Both the position numbers and the translations under genes were made by a program. Below, piece after piece: positions 1-7,199 of a stretch of 32,822 bases of DNA. The first letter of the stretch is position 1. Every line of letters begins with the position of its first letter. The notes beneath the pieces are model-generated. The model saw only the letters and a program-made list of their open reading frames with translations. It made no database searches and was not told where the DNA came from. The stretch spans positions 1-32,822 of the forward strand of contig JBKPAF010000045.1 in the NCBI GenBank assembly GCA_046726275.1. The letters are read 5' to 3'. The stretch is from DASXTW01 sp046726275. GTDB lineage: Bacteria; Actinomycetota; UBA4738.

Positions 1-501
1 GTCTATGTCTCGTACGCGTTGCAGAACTCCCGCATGGGCAGGGCATGGACGGCCATCCGGGAAGACGAGAGCGTGGCAGAGGCCACGGGCGTCAACGTCG
101 TCGCCGCCAAGCTGTGGGCGTTCATCATCGGGGCCATGCTGGCGAGCTTCGGGGGCGCGCTGTTCGCGGTGAAGATCGGGTCCGTGTTCCCGAGCAGTTT
201 CAGCATCATCGTATCCATCACGATCCTGGTCATCGTGATCGTGGGGGGCATCGCCAGCGTGCCTGGGGTGGCCCTGGCCGCGCTGCTGCTCGTGGGCCTG
301 CCCGAGCTGTTGCAGGAATTCCAGCAGTTCCGATTCCTCATCTACGGCGTCCTGCTCATCGTCATGATGCTGAAGCGGCCGGAGGGGCTCATCCCCAGCC
401 GTCGCCGGGCTCGCGAGCTGCGGGAGGACGAGGTCCTCCAGGATGCCTGGCTGAAAGCCCAGCAACAGGAGACCCAGCGAGAAACGGTCCCGGGGAGCTG
501 A
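1..501 (+). CDS. livM: Branched-chain amino-acid-type ABC transporter permease (LivM family), C-terminal part
   Basis: This is the C-terminal 166 residues of an inner-membrane permease; the reading frame is already open at base 1, so the start lies outside the window. The stretch SRMGRAWTAIREDE near the beginning is the cytoplasmic coupling loop typical of LivM/LivH permeases, where the ATPases dock. It is followed by hydrophobic segments (roughly residues 35-55, 65-90 and 93-125) and a charged cytoplasmic tail. The stop TGA is 9 nt before livG, so livM, livG and livF form one operon. The family name implies branched-chain amino acids, but many relatives carry urea, amides or other amino compounds. 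The downstream flavin oxidases suggest the substrate here may be an amine or N-methyl amino acid (inference). Confidence 0.93.
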   Translation, partial: VYVSYALQNSRMGRAWTAIREDESVAEATGVNVVAAKLWAFIIGAMLASFGGALFAVKIGSVFPSSFSIIVSITILVIVIVGGIASVPGVALAALLLVGLPELLQEFQQFRFLIYGVLLIVMMLKRPEGLIPSRRRARELREDEVLQDAWLKAQQQETQRETVPGS

Positions 502-510
502 GGGGCCGTC

Positions 511-1296
511 ATGGCGCTGCTCGAGATCACCGACCTGACCAAGGACTTCGGCGGGGTCAGGGCTATCGATCAGCTGGAGATGCACGTCGATTCGGGAGAG
601 ATCGTGAGCGTGATCGGCCCGAACGGCGCGGGCAAGACCACGCTGTTCAACCTGATCACTGGGATGATTCCTCCGGACAAGGGCCACATCACCTTCGAGG
701 GCCACAGCCTCGAGGGTTCTCGCCCGAGCCAGATCCTCTCGCTCGGGGTCGCCCGGACCTTCCAGAACGTCCGGCTGTTTCCCGAGATGAGCGTCCGGGA
801 GAACGTCATGGTCTCCCGCCACTGCCGAACCAAGTCGGGGGTCTTCTCCGCCATCTTCCGGACGCCTCGCTTCCGCCGAGAGGAACGGGAGACCCGACAG
901 CGGGCCGAGGATGCCCTCGGCTTCTTCGGCACGCGGCTGATCTCCTGGCGATTCGACATGCCCGCCCTGTCGCTCTCCTACGCGAACCGACGCAGGCTCG
1001 AGATCGCCCGCGCGATGGGGTCGGACCCGAAGCTCCTTCTCCTGGACGAGCCCACGGCCGGGATGAACCCCCGGGAGACCGGGGAGCTCACCGACCTCGT
1101 CCGGAAGATGCGCGACGAGAAGGGCCTGACGATCCTGTTCATCGAGCACGACATGCGGGTGGTGAAGGGGATCTCGGACAAGGTGATCGTGCTCGACTAC
1201 GGACGGAAGATCGCCGAAGGTCCGTACGAGGACGTCGCCCACAACGACCAGGTGATCGAGGCCTACCTCGGGAGAAAGGCGGCTGCGTCGACGTGA
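511..1296 (+). CDS. livG: ABC transporter ATP-binding protein, LivG family
   Basis: This 261-residue cytoplasmic ATPase powers the LivM-type permease. Walker A is GPNGAGKTT (about residues 36-44), the Walker B region reads KLLLLDEPTAGMNP, and the switch His lies in FIEHDM. The signature region is LSLSYANRRRLEIARAM, in which the usual LSGG is LSYA; LSYG-type signatures are common in LivG proteins. The long insert between Walker A and the signature (NVRLFPEMSVRENV and the following charged stretch) is also LivG-like. The ATG at 511 has GAGG a few bases upstream. The stop overlaps the livF GTG by 4 bp (GTGA), indicating translational coupling. Confidence 0.94.
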   Translation: MALLEITDLTKDFGGVRAIDQLEMHVDSGEIVSVIGPNGAGKTTLFNLITGMIPPDKGHITFEGHSLEGSRPSQILSLGVARTFQNVRLFPEMSVRENVMVSRHCRTKSGVFSAIFRTPRFRREERETRQRAEDALGFFGTRLISWRFDMPALSLSYANRRRLEIARAMGSDPKLLLLDEPTAGMNPRETGELTDLVRKMRDEKGLTILFIEHDMRVVKGISDKVIVLDYGRKIAEGPYEDVAHNDQVIEAYLGRKAAAST

Positions 1297-2060
1297 GCCA
1301 GCAAGAGTTGTTGGGATCCACCCCCGAACCGGCCAGCAGGAACGGACGGCCGATCCTGGAGCTGCAGGACGTCAGCACGCACTACGGACCGGTCCGGGTC
1401 CTCCGCGAGGTCAACCTGGAGATCTACCCGGGGGAGATCGTGTGCCTCCTGGGAGGCAACGCGAGCGGCAAGACCACCACGCTCAAGACGATCCTCGGGT
1501 ACGTCATCCCGACCACCGGTTCTCTCTTCCTTGACGGGGAGAGGATCAACGGGGTCCCCACGCAGCGGCTCGTGGAGAAGGGCGTGTCGATGGTCCCGGA
1601 GAACCGCCGCCTGTTCAAGCGGATGACGGTTCGGGAGAACATCGAGCTGGGCCACTACCTCAGGCGGGACAAGGACGGGATCAAGGCCGACCTGGAACGC
1701 ATCCTCACGCTGTTCCCGAGGGTGAAGGACCGGATGGGGCAACGCGCAGGCACGCTCTCGGGTGGCGAGCAGCAGATGGTGGCCATGGCCCGGGCGCTCA
1801 TGGCCAGGCCGAAGGTTCTCCTGATGGACGAGCCCTCGATGGGCCTGGCCCCAGTTCTAGTTGAGCAGAACTTCGACATCATCAGGGACATCAATCGGCT
1901 CGGCACGACCATCTTCGTCGTGGAGCAGAACGCCAACATGGCGCTGTCCATCGCCCACCGGGGGTACGTCCTGCAGACTGGGCAGATCGTGCTGGCCGAC
2001 ACGGCCGAGAACCTCCTCAACAACCCCCTGATGCGGGAGGCATATCTGGGGGAGCTCTAG
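1293..2060 (+). CDS. livF: ABC transporter ATP-binding protein, LivF family
   Basis: This is the second ATPase of the importer, 255 residues from the GTG at 1293, which overlaps the livG stop by 4 bp. Walker A is GGNASGKTT, a little unusual because most LivF proteins have GxNGAGKTT. The signature is LSGGEQQMVAMARALM, Walker B is VLLMDEPSMGLAP and the switch His is replaced by Gln in VVEQN, as is normal for LivF. An upstream reading frame stays open without a stop, but it only overlaps livM and livG out of frame and is not used. The next gene starts 4 nt after the stop, so the operon continues into the flavin oxidoreductases. Confidence 0.94.
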   Translation: MSQQELLGSTPEPASRNGRPILELQDVSTHYGPVRVLREVNLEIYPGEIVCLLGGNASGKTTTLKTILGYVIPTTGSLFLDGERINGVPTQRLVEKGVSMVPENRRLFKRMTVRENIELGHYLRRDKDGIKADLERILTLFPRVKDRMGQRAGTLSGGEQQMVAMARALMARPKVLLMDEPSMGLAPVLVEQNFDIIRDINRLGTTIFVVEQNANMALSIAHRGYVLQTGQIVLADTAENLLNNPLMREAYLGEL

Positions 2061-2064
2061 CCCC

Positions 2065-3219
2065 GTGAAGGAGACCGCCGACGTCGTCGTGGTGGGCGGT
2101 GGCGTTGTCGGGGCGAGCGCCGCCTATCATCTGGCCGCAGCGGGAGCCGGTCATGTGCTGCTCCTGGAGCGCGCCGAACAGCTGGGTACCGGCTCCACGG
2201 GCGCGTGCGCGGGAGGGTTCCGCCACCAATTCTCGAGCAGGATCAACATCCAGCTCTCCCTGGCTAGCATCCCCATGATCACCGGCTTTCAGGAAGAGCA
2301 CGGCATTCCGCTCGACGTGTCCCAGGACGGGTACCTGTTCATGGTTCGGAGCGAAGAGTCCTGGGGCGAGTTCCTGGAAGCTGTCGAACTCCAGCGATCC
2401 CTGGGTGTGGAGGTGGACGTGCTCAAACCGGCCGACGTGCCCTCGCTGATCCCTGGTGTCGACCTGGACGGGATGCTCGGCGCCACGTTCGGGCCGAACG
2501 ACGGGATCGCCGATCCCTCCGGACTGACGCTGGGCTATGCCACAGCCGCCCGCCGGGCCGGGGCCGAGATCACGACCGGGGTCGAGGTGCTGACCATCGA
2601 GGTGGCCGGCGACCGCGTGGGTGGGGTCTCCACGTCGGGTGGGCACGTGTCCGCACCCGCGGTGGTGAATGCGGCAGGCCCCTGGGCGGGCAGGCTCGCC
2701 GCCACCGCGGGGATCGAGCTCCCCCTCGAGCCGATCCCGCGCCAGGTCGTGGTGACCGGTCCGTTCCCGGAGGTGCCCGCGCGCCGCACGCTGGTGATCG
2801 ACGCGGACACGACCTTCTACTTCCACCGCGAGGGCGAGGGGGTCCTCATGGGCATGGGCGGGCTGGACGAGAAGCCCTCCTTCGACACATCGGTCGACGA
2901 GTCCTTCATCGCTGACGACCTCCTTCCCACCGCCGTCCGGGTGTTCCCTCCGCTGGAACACGCGGATCTCCGACACCGATGGGCGGGCCTGTACGAGATG
3001 ACGCCGGACAGACACCCCGTTCTCGGGGAGGCCCCCGGTGTCGACGGCCTGTACCTCGCCAACGGCTTCAGCGGGCACGGGTTCCAGCACGCCCCGGTGG
3101 TCGGCAAACTCCTGGCCGAGATGGTCGTGGATGGAGCCGCGCACACCGTGGACGTGTCCACCCTGGGCTTGGACCGCTTCGCCCGGGGGCCGGTGGTCGC
3201 CGAGCACCACGTGGTCTGA
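2065..3219 (+). CDS. FAD-dependent amine/amino-acid oxidoreductase, sarcosine oxidase beta (SoxB)-like
   Basis: This 384-residue flavoprotein belongs to the DAO superfamily, which oxidises amines or amino acids to imines. The N-terminal Rossmann motif VVVGGGVVGASAAYHL (residues 8-23) binds the ADP part of FAD and is followed by an acidic residue in LLLERAE. The GACAGGFRHQFSS stretch and the C-terminal RWAGLYEMTPDRHPVLG and NGFSGHGFQHAP motifs match the beta subunit of heterotetrameric sarcosine oxidase and related dehydrogenases. No alpha, gamma or delta Sox subunit is present in the window, so it may act alone or with the next gene. GTG is the start, 4 nt after livF. The true substrate (sarcosine, proline-like or another secondary amine) cannot be read from the sequence. 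Confidence 0.85.
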   Translation: MKETADVVVVGGGVVGASAAYHLAAAGAGHVLLLERAEQLGTGSTGACAGGFRHQFSSRINIQLSLASIPMITGFQEEHGIPLDVSQDGYLFMVRSEESWGEFLEAVELQRSLGVEVDVLKPADVPSLIPGVDLDGMLGATFGPNDGIADPSGLTLGYATAARRAGAEITTGVEVLTIEVAGDRVGGVSTSGGHVSAPAVVNAAGPWAGRLAATAGIELPLEPIPRQVVVTGPFPEVPARRTLVIDADTTFYFHREGEGVLMGMGGLDEKPSFDTSVDESFIADDLLPTAVRVFPPLEHADLRHRWAGLYEMTPDRHPVLGEAPGVDGLYLANGFSGHGFQHAPVVGKLLAEMVVDGAAHTVDVSTLGLDRFARGPVVAEHHVV

Positions 3220-3228
3220 AGGATCTCG

Positions 3229-4269
3229 ATGCGCAGGGTCGACGTGGTTGTGGTGGGCTCGGGTGTCATGGGGGCGGCCACGGCCTGGCGCCTCGCCGGC
3301 CGAGGCGTCCACGTGGTGCTCCTCGAGCAGTTCGAGGTAGGTCACGAGCGCGGATCGAGCCACGGTGCCGTTCGGGTGTTCCGCTTCTCCTACCAGGAAC
3401 CGACCTACGTCGAGATGGCCATGCAGGCGCTCCCGCTCTGGCGCGGGCTCGAGGAAGAATCGGGACGGTCGATCCTGACCACGATCGGGGGTTACGACTT
3501 CGGCCCACCTGATTCCCTGGCAGCAAACGCAAGGGCCCTTGCGTCCCGAGCGGCCGCCGTCGAGATGATCGACGGGCAGGAGGTGATGCGGCGCTTTCCG
3601 GCGGTGCTCCTCCAGCCCGACATCGCGGTCCTGCATCAGCCAGATGCCGGAGTGGTCGCGGCAGAGGTCGCGGTGGCGGCGTTCGTCGAGCGGGCCGTCG
3701 ACCTGGGGGCCGAGCTCCACGAGCGCAGCCCGGTGCTCGGAATCCGAGCTTCCCAGGACCATGTCGAGGTCCTGACCGCGCAGGAGACTTACCGGGCCCG
3801 CGTGGTCGTGGTCACTGCGGGCTCGTGGGCCCGCGACCTCCTGTCGGGCACCGGGTTCGATCTCCCGGTCGTCCCCAGCCGGGAGACCGTTGCCTTCTTC
3901 GAGCTGGCGGACCAACCGCAGGTGCCCGTCCTGGTCGAGTGGAGCTCGCCGCCCAGCTACGCCCTTCCCAGTCCGGGCCAGGGGATCAAGGTCGGCTGGC
4001 ATCGATCTGGACCCGAGGCCCACCCTGACTCTGCGGGTGCCGCGGACGAGCGGGTGCTGGCCCACCTGTCCGCGTGGGCAGGGGAACACTACCGATCAGT
4101 TGATCGTGAACCTCATCGCGTCGAGACGTGCATGTACACGAACACGGTCGACGAGAGCTTCATCCTGGAACGCCACGGGGCAGTCGTCGTGGGCTCGGCG
4201 TGCAGCGGTCACGGATTCAAGTTCGCCCCCCTGATCGGCGAACGGCTGGCCCGGCTGGCAACCTCCTAG
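3229..4269 (+). CDS. FAD-dependent oxidase, monomeric sarcosine oxidase / N-methyltryptophan oxidase family
   Basis: This 346-residue DAO-superfamily flavoenzyme probably demethylates an N-methyl amino acid with production of H2O2. It starts with the dinucleotide fold VVVGSGVMGAATAWRL (residues 6-21) and contains RGSSHGAVRVFR, the family's signature near the flavin. Cys301 in ETCMYTNTVDESF aligns with the Cys that covalently binds FAD in monomeric sarcosine oxidase and N-methyltryptophan oxidase, and the C-terminal SGHGFKFAPLIGE motif is also conserved. ATG 3229 has AAGGAT six bases upstream, and the gene begins 9 nt after the previous stop, so it is the last member of the liv operon seen here. 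It shares only superfamily-level motifs with its neighbour, so the two probably do different oxidations. Confidence 0.85.
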   Translation: MRRVDVVVVGSGVMGAATAWRLAGRGVHVVLLEQFEVGHERGSSHGAVRVFRFSYQEPTYVEMAMQALPLWRGLEEESGRSILTTIGGYDFGPPDSLAANARALASRAAAVEMIDGQEVMRRFPAVLLQPDIAVLHQPDAGVVAAEVAVAAFVERAVDLGAELHERSPVLGIRASQDHVEVLTAQETYRARVVVVTAGSWARDLLSGTGFDLPVVPSRETVAFFELADQPQVPVLVEWSSPPSYALPSPGQGIKVGWHRSGPEAHPDSAGAADERVLAHLSAWAGEHYRSVDREPHRVETCMYTNTVDESFILERHGAVVVGSACSGHGFKFAPLIGERLARLATS

Positions 4270-4285
4270 ATCGCCGCAAGAGAGC

Positions 4286-4729
4286 TCATTCGGCCTCGTC
4301 CGTCAGCCTGACGCTCCAGACAAGCGGTTCCGCCCGGCTCCGGCGAGCATCCACCGTCACCGTGTCTCTGGTTCGGATCCGCTCGTAGTCACCCTGCGAG
4401 ACCACCACGATGGGGAGGGACCGTCCGTACAGCTCCCGGGCCACCGCCGCGCCCAGGGCGAGGATCGGATCGGGCTCCAGCAGGACAATGGCGGAAGGAG
4501 CGGTCCCCAGCCGGATGGTCTCCGCCAGGACGGTCGAGCTGGAGCTTGACCCCCGGCCGAACGGCATCACGAGCACCCGCCCGGCCACACTCGCTCCCGC
4601 TTGGGGATGGCGTCGATCGATGACGGCTCCTGTCTCGGGCTGGATCCCTCCCCAGAAGGAGAGTGGCTCATCGAGGACGATGGCCTCTCCTCGCCCCAAT
4701 CCTTCGGTCAGCACGAGCGTGCCACTCAT
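4286..4729 (-). CDS. Aconitase X small (swivel, DUF126) subunit
   Basis: This 147-residue protein is the swivelling-domain partner of the aconitase X catalytic subunit encoded just upstream. Visible family motifs are FWGGIQPETGAVID, the HPQAG turn, VLVMPFGRGSSSSS (the Ser-rich loop that closes the active site) and APSAIVLLEPDPI. The ATG at 4729 overlaps the TGA of the large subunit as ATGA and has GGGAGG just upstream. An in-frame GTG at 4741 would add four residues but lacks that spacing. The gene ends 16 bp from the oppositely oriented oxidase gene. Bacterial enzymes of this family can be one fused chain or two chains; here they are split. Confidence 0.9.
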   Translation of the reverse strand: MSGTLVLTEGLGRGEAIVLDEPLSFWGGIQPETGAVIDRRHPQAGASVAGRVLVMPFGRGSSSSSTVLAETIRLGTAPSAIVLLEPDPILALGAAVARELYGRSLPIVVVSQGDYERIRTRDTVTVDARRSRAEPLVWSVRLTDEAE

Positions 4730-6006
4730 GTCCCTCCCCACAGCTCGGGGTCACGCCACACCGTCCCCCTCTCCGCAGAGCGGAGGCACTCCAGAGTGCT
4801 GCCGAAGACGACCTCGGCCCCGATGTTCCCCGGCGCGTAGTAGGCCCACTTAGCGGAGTTGGTCATGACGACGTGAGCCCCGGGATCGAGGATCGGCGTG
4901 ATGTAGGTGCACGTGTCCATCACCAGAGTGACGCCGCGTGACTCCAGCTCGGCGAGCCATCCTCGGGCCTCGAGCGTCGCCAGGGCGTCTCGTCCGGTGG
5001 AGACATAGAGGCGGACATCGGGGGACACCCGCACCTCACGAAGGAGAGGCATCAGGCGTTCGAACTCGGCCATGGAGAGATGGGGCGTGCCCAGACTGAC
5101 CGCCGTGATCGCTCCCTCGCCCACTGTGCACAGGTCATTCCTGGCCTCTCGGAGGAGATCGAGAGTGACGTCGACTACCAATCGGGGCTGCGACCCTCCG
5201 AACGCGTCGACGACGCCAGGTGCCTCCGGCGTGATGCCGACGGCATGGAACAGCGCGACGGCCCCCGAGGAAGCGGCCGCGGCGCCCAGGGCCTTCAATT
5301 GGTCCTCCATCGTGGTCGGGGCCAGTCCCTCGATCACCGGGATCATCGTCCCCGCCCGCACGCCCACGATGTGCCCGAGTACCGGATAGAGGACGTCCTC
5401 GTGCAGGAGCCGGTCGGAGACGCCTGAGAGCCTGAACAGGACCTGTCCCAGCCGGTTCTCAGGCCGGTGGAGGCCTGCGTCGGGCACTCGCCCGGTGATC
5501 GCCGCGCAGATGTCGATGAAGTCGCCGTAGCGATCGGTCCGGGCCCCCAACACTGAGTTGGCGAAGACGATCGCGTTCGACTCAGCCCAGGCGATGTGCT
5601 CGCCGACCGCTGGGCGGTCGGCGAGCTGATAGGGCGCGCAGGTCCACGTGGGCCGGCACCCCATCTGGACGTACAGGTCCATGAGCCGCCGGGCCTTGCC
5701 CGCCGTGGAGGGATCGCCCCGGTAGAGGTCGGGATGGATGAGATCGACGGCACCCACGTTGAGGGTGCTGGGGATGCGAACCCGCGCTTCCCCGCCCACC
5801 AGTCGCTCCGCGAAATCCAGGCTGACCTGCCCGTGATACAGGCATCCGTCGATGTGGGCGGACGTGACGTCGATGAGCCGGTCGGCTCCCACTGCCCGGG
5901 CCTGGCCGAGGACGATCCCCATCGCGAACCGCGCAGCCTGGCCGTGATCGCCGTCCAGCATCGCCCGATCGTCAGCACTGAGCGCGACCCCGGTCATGCC
6001 GGCCAT
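4726..6006 (-). CDS. Aconitase X catalytic (DUF521) subunit, putative cis-3-hydroxy-L-proline dehydratase
   Basis: This protein of about 425 residues is the large subunit of aconitase X. Characterised bacterial members dehydrate cis-3-hydroxy-L-proline to 1-pyrroline-2-carboxylate, and archaeal ones dehydrate mevalonate 5-phosphate. Motifs seen, numbered from the ATG at 5997: LDGDHGQAARFAM at the N-terminus, SAHIDGCLYHG (Cys52), GCRPTWTCAPYQ (Cys114, Cys120), SNAIVFANSVLGART and MDTCTYITP (Cys about 363), followed by TNSAKWAYYAPGN. The cysteines in TCAPYQ and CTYITP are good candidates for iron-sulfur ligands. The start is ATG 6006 or ATG 5997; the frame stays open further upstream only because it runs through non-coding DNA and a tRNA gene. 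The hydroxyproline assignment is favoured by the bacterial origin and the amine-oxidase neighbours, but it is inferred. Confidence 0.88.
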   Translation of the reverse strand: MAGMTGVALSADDRAMLDGDHGQAARFAMGIVLGQARAVGADRLIDVTSAHIDGCLYHGQVSLDFAERLVGGEARVRIPSTLNVGAVDLIHPDLYRGDPSTAGKARRLMDLYVQMGCRPTWTCAPYQLADRPAVGEHIAWAESNAIVFANSVLGARTDRYGDFIDICAAITGRVPDAGLHRPENRLGQVLFRLSGVSDRLLHEDVLYPVLGHIVGVRAGTMIPVIEGLAPTTMEDQLKALGAAAASSGAVALFHAVGITPEAPGVVDAFGGSQPRLVVDVTLDLLREARNDLCTVGEGAITAVSLGTPHLSMAEFERLMPLLREVRVSPDVRLYVSTGRDALATLEARGWLAELESRGVTLVMDTCTYITPILDPGAHVVMTNSAKWAYYAPGNIGAEVVFGSTLECLRSAERGTVWRDPELWGGT

Positions 6007-6040
6007 TGAATCACGGGTGGCGACGGACTCCGGAAGAGGA

Positions 6041-6241
6041 ATGTCGGTGGCCACCCTGATACTTGGTCTCGCAGAGATGCGTTCCATAGAGGAGTTCGAA
6101 CTGGTTGCGGCCTTGATTGGACAAGGTTGGGCGTGCGATGCGTACGGAGTCCCATGGCGACGGATGAATCGATGGGTGATCGCTGTCGCCCGCGCGCGCG
6201 ATGTGGCAAAGCTTGACCAGGTCATTGGGCCGAAGTCGTAA
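6041..6241 (+). CDS. Possible small ORF of 66 codons between acnX and tRNA-Leu
   Basis: The 255 bp between the aconitase X start and the tRNA hold an ATG-initiated frame of 66 codons with a purine-rich GGAAGAGGA directly before it. The product would have balanced composition with a short hydrophobic start (SVATLILGLA) and a Trp/Arg-rich middle (VPWRRMNRWVIAVARARD). Its third-position GC is only about 65%, well below the neighbouring genes, and it uses codons that are rare here (ATA, CTT, CGA). I do not recognise it. It may be an untranslated remnant, a transferred fragment or simply the promoter region of acnX. Confidence 0.2.
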   Translation: MSVATLILGLAEMRSIEEFELVAALIGQGWACDAYGVPWRRMNRWVIAVARARDVAKLDQVIGPKS

Positions 6242-6261
6242 ACGGCGTGGCTCAGACAAGG

Positions 6262-6344
6262 TGCCGGGAGTGGGATTCGAACCCACATGTCCTTTCGGAC
6301 AACGGCTTTTGAGGCCGCCGCGTAAACCGTTCCGCCATCCCGGC
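6262..6344 (-). tRNA. tRNA-Leu (anticodon CAA)
   Basis: Read on the minus strand, the acceptor stem GCCGGGA pairs with TCCCGGC, followed by discriminator A. The anticodon loop CTCAAAA carries CAA (bases 6309-6311 on the plus strand), which reads UUG. The long variable arm GTCC-GAAA-GGAC makes it a class II tRNA, and the T arm has the standard GTGGGTTCGAATCCCAC. The gene does not encode CCA (the bases after the discriminator are CCT). Confidence 0.96.
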
Positions 6345-6371
6345 AAACCCGCGGATTGAGCCCGCGAACCC

Positions 6372-6377
6372 AGTATA
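6372..6377 (-). promoter_or_regulatory. Putative -10 box of tRNA-Leu
   Basis: Minus-strand TATACT lies 27 nt before the mature tRNA 5' end. A short GC-rich inverted repeat (about 6349-6367) sits between the box and the tRNA and may belong to the 5' leader. No convincing -35 box was seen. Confidence 0.45.
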
Positions 6378-6403
6378 TCGACCGACTTCCGCAGACCCTG
6401 CGC

Positions 6404-6865
6404 CTACAAATACCGGGAGTCAGGTCCTTCCTGCTCACCCTCACCCTGCTCCTCCCCGCGGGAAGGCAACGGCCGGCGGACCCGCTCCAGCGCCTGGGCC
6501 GCCTGTACCTGCAAGGCGAGCTGCGTTCCCTGGAACAGGCCTTCCAACCAGCCCAGGATCTCCGCGTGAGCGAGGGCCAGTTCCTCCAGGGAGCCGTCCC
6601 GGACGTCGGGGGTGAGGTCGTCCAGCTCCTCATACAGCTCCGGAGGGAGGGCGTCCTTCAGCTCGTTGTAGATCTGGCCATGCACCCTTCGGAGGTGATC
6701 GACGGCGCTGGCCTCGGGCCGGATGCGTCGGGCCTCGTCCAGCACCTCCCGGGTCACTCCGGCGATACGAAGGAGCCTCTGCGGATCGAGGGTATGCCCC
6801 GGTGTGGAGACTGCATCGACCGGCTGCGCCGCCGAACCTGGAGGATCGTTTCTCTGTTCGCTCAT
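6404..6865 (-). CDS. bpa: Bacterial proteasome activator Bpa/BpaE-like (DUF2587)
   Basis: This 153-residue soluble protein looks like the ATP-independent ring-forming activator of the 20S proteasome known from mycobacteria (Rv3780). The helical core (about residues 30-125) contains the family-like stretches AVDHLRRVHGQIYNEL, LPPELYEELDDLTPDV, AEILGWLEGLFQGTQLAL and the Arg-rich ALERVRRPLP. The C-terminus ends in SRYL after an acidic, Gly/Glu-rich linker. Known Bpa ends in GQYL, whose Tyr-Leu tail inserts into the alpha-ring pockets, so docking is probably kept. The start ATG 6865 has TAATCT 10 nt upstream. It is a single-gene unit; the proteasome genes are not in the window. Confidence 0.8.
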   Translation of the reverse strand: MSEQRNDPPGSAAQPVDAVSTPGHTLDPQRLLRIAGVTREVLDEARRIRPEASAVDHLRRVHGQIYNELKDALPPELYEELDDLTPDVRDGSLEELALAHAEILGWLEGLFQGTQLALQVQAAQALERVRRPLPSRGEEQGEGEQEGPDSRYL

Positions 6866-6908
6866 CGCGCGAACGAGATTACCCGTCCCGACCGGGTACG
6901 GAAACCGA

Positions 6909-6989
6909 GAGCGGGCCCGAGTGGCCTTTGGAGCCGCTCACGCCTTCCCCATACGCGAGCGTTATCTACTCGGCCACTCAGACCCGCTC
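6909..6989. repeat. Imperfect 18-bp inverted repeat (large hairpin) upstream of bpa
   Basis: GAGCGGGCCCGAGTGGCC at 6909-6926 is complementary to 6972-6989 at 16 of 18 positions, giving a 7-bp and an 8-bp helix separated by a small internal loop. The 45-nt interior contains a second helix (CGCTCACG at about 6935-6942 against CGCGAGCG at about 6954-6961, one mismatch). The whole forms an 81-nt rod. It could be part of the bpa leader, a terminator for the thioesterase transcript, or a separate RNA. Confidence 0.5.
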
Positions 6990-7076
6990 AAAAGGTGGCC
7001 CCAAGCAACCCGGCGACCATCGGGTGAGTCGAGCCTCCGCAGTTCGCTGGCGGAAGATCACTCCGGCTTGGACCGG

Positions 7077-7199
7077 ACCGATCCTTCGTTGCGCGCTGCC
7101 GAAGTCCGTATCGGTAACCATCGGGCTCGCGCCCTCCGGTCCGCTACGTTCCTCGGGAGGCCCCGGCTCTCCCTTCGGCCCTCGGCCGCTTGGGACCGG
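7077..7199. repeat. Two further nested hairpins in the bpa upstream region
   Basis: ACCGAT (7077-7082) pairs with ATCGGT (7110-7115) around an inner CTTCG/CGAAG helix (7084-7088 with 7100-7104). Next, CCGGTCC (7136-7142) pairs perfectly with GGACCGG (7193-7199) around an inner GGGAG/CTCCC helix (7155-7159 with 7169-7173). Nested helices in a row are more than the isolated palindromes expected in GC-rich DNA, but this has not been tested by covariation. Confidence 0.4.

Noticed and set aside
2017..4089. 690-codon open frame on the minus strand
   Set aside because: It lies exactly antisense to the two flavin oxidoreductases, which have clear motifs. Its product is an Arg/Gly/His/Pro-rich shadow typical of high-GC DNA. 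The same applies to long antisense frames opposite polA, uvrB and uvrA.
6007..6633. N-terminal extension of the aconitase X large subunit
   Set aside because: The frame is open upstream, but it would run through the tRNA-Leu gene and part of bpa, and family members start near the ATG at 5997 or 6006.
6909..6989. A tRNA gene in the bpa upstream region
   Set aside because: The 81-nt segment has a 7-bp closing stem and a tRNA-like CCGAGTGGCC, but neither strand has the TTCGA T-loop or an anticodon arm. It folds as a simple rod.
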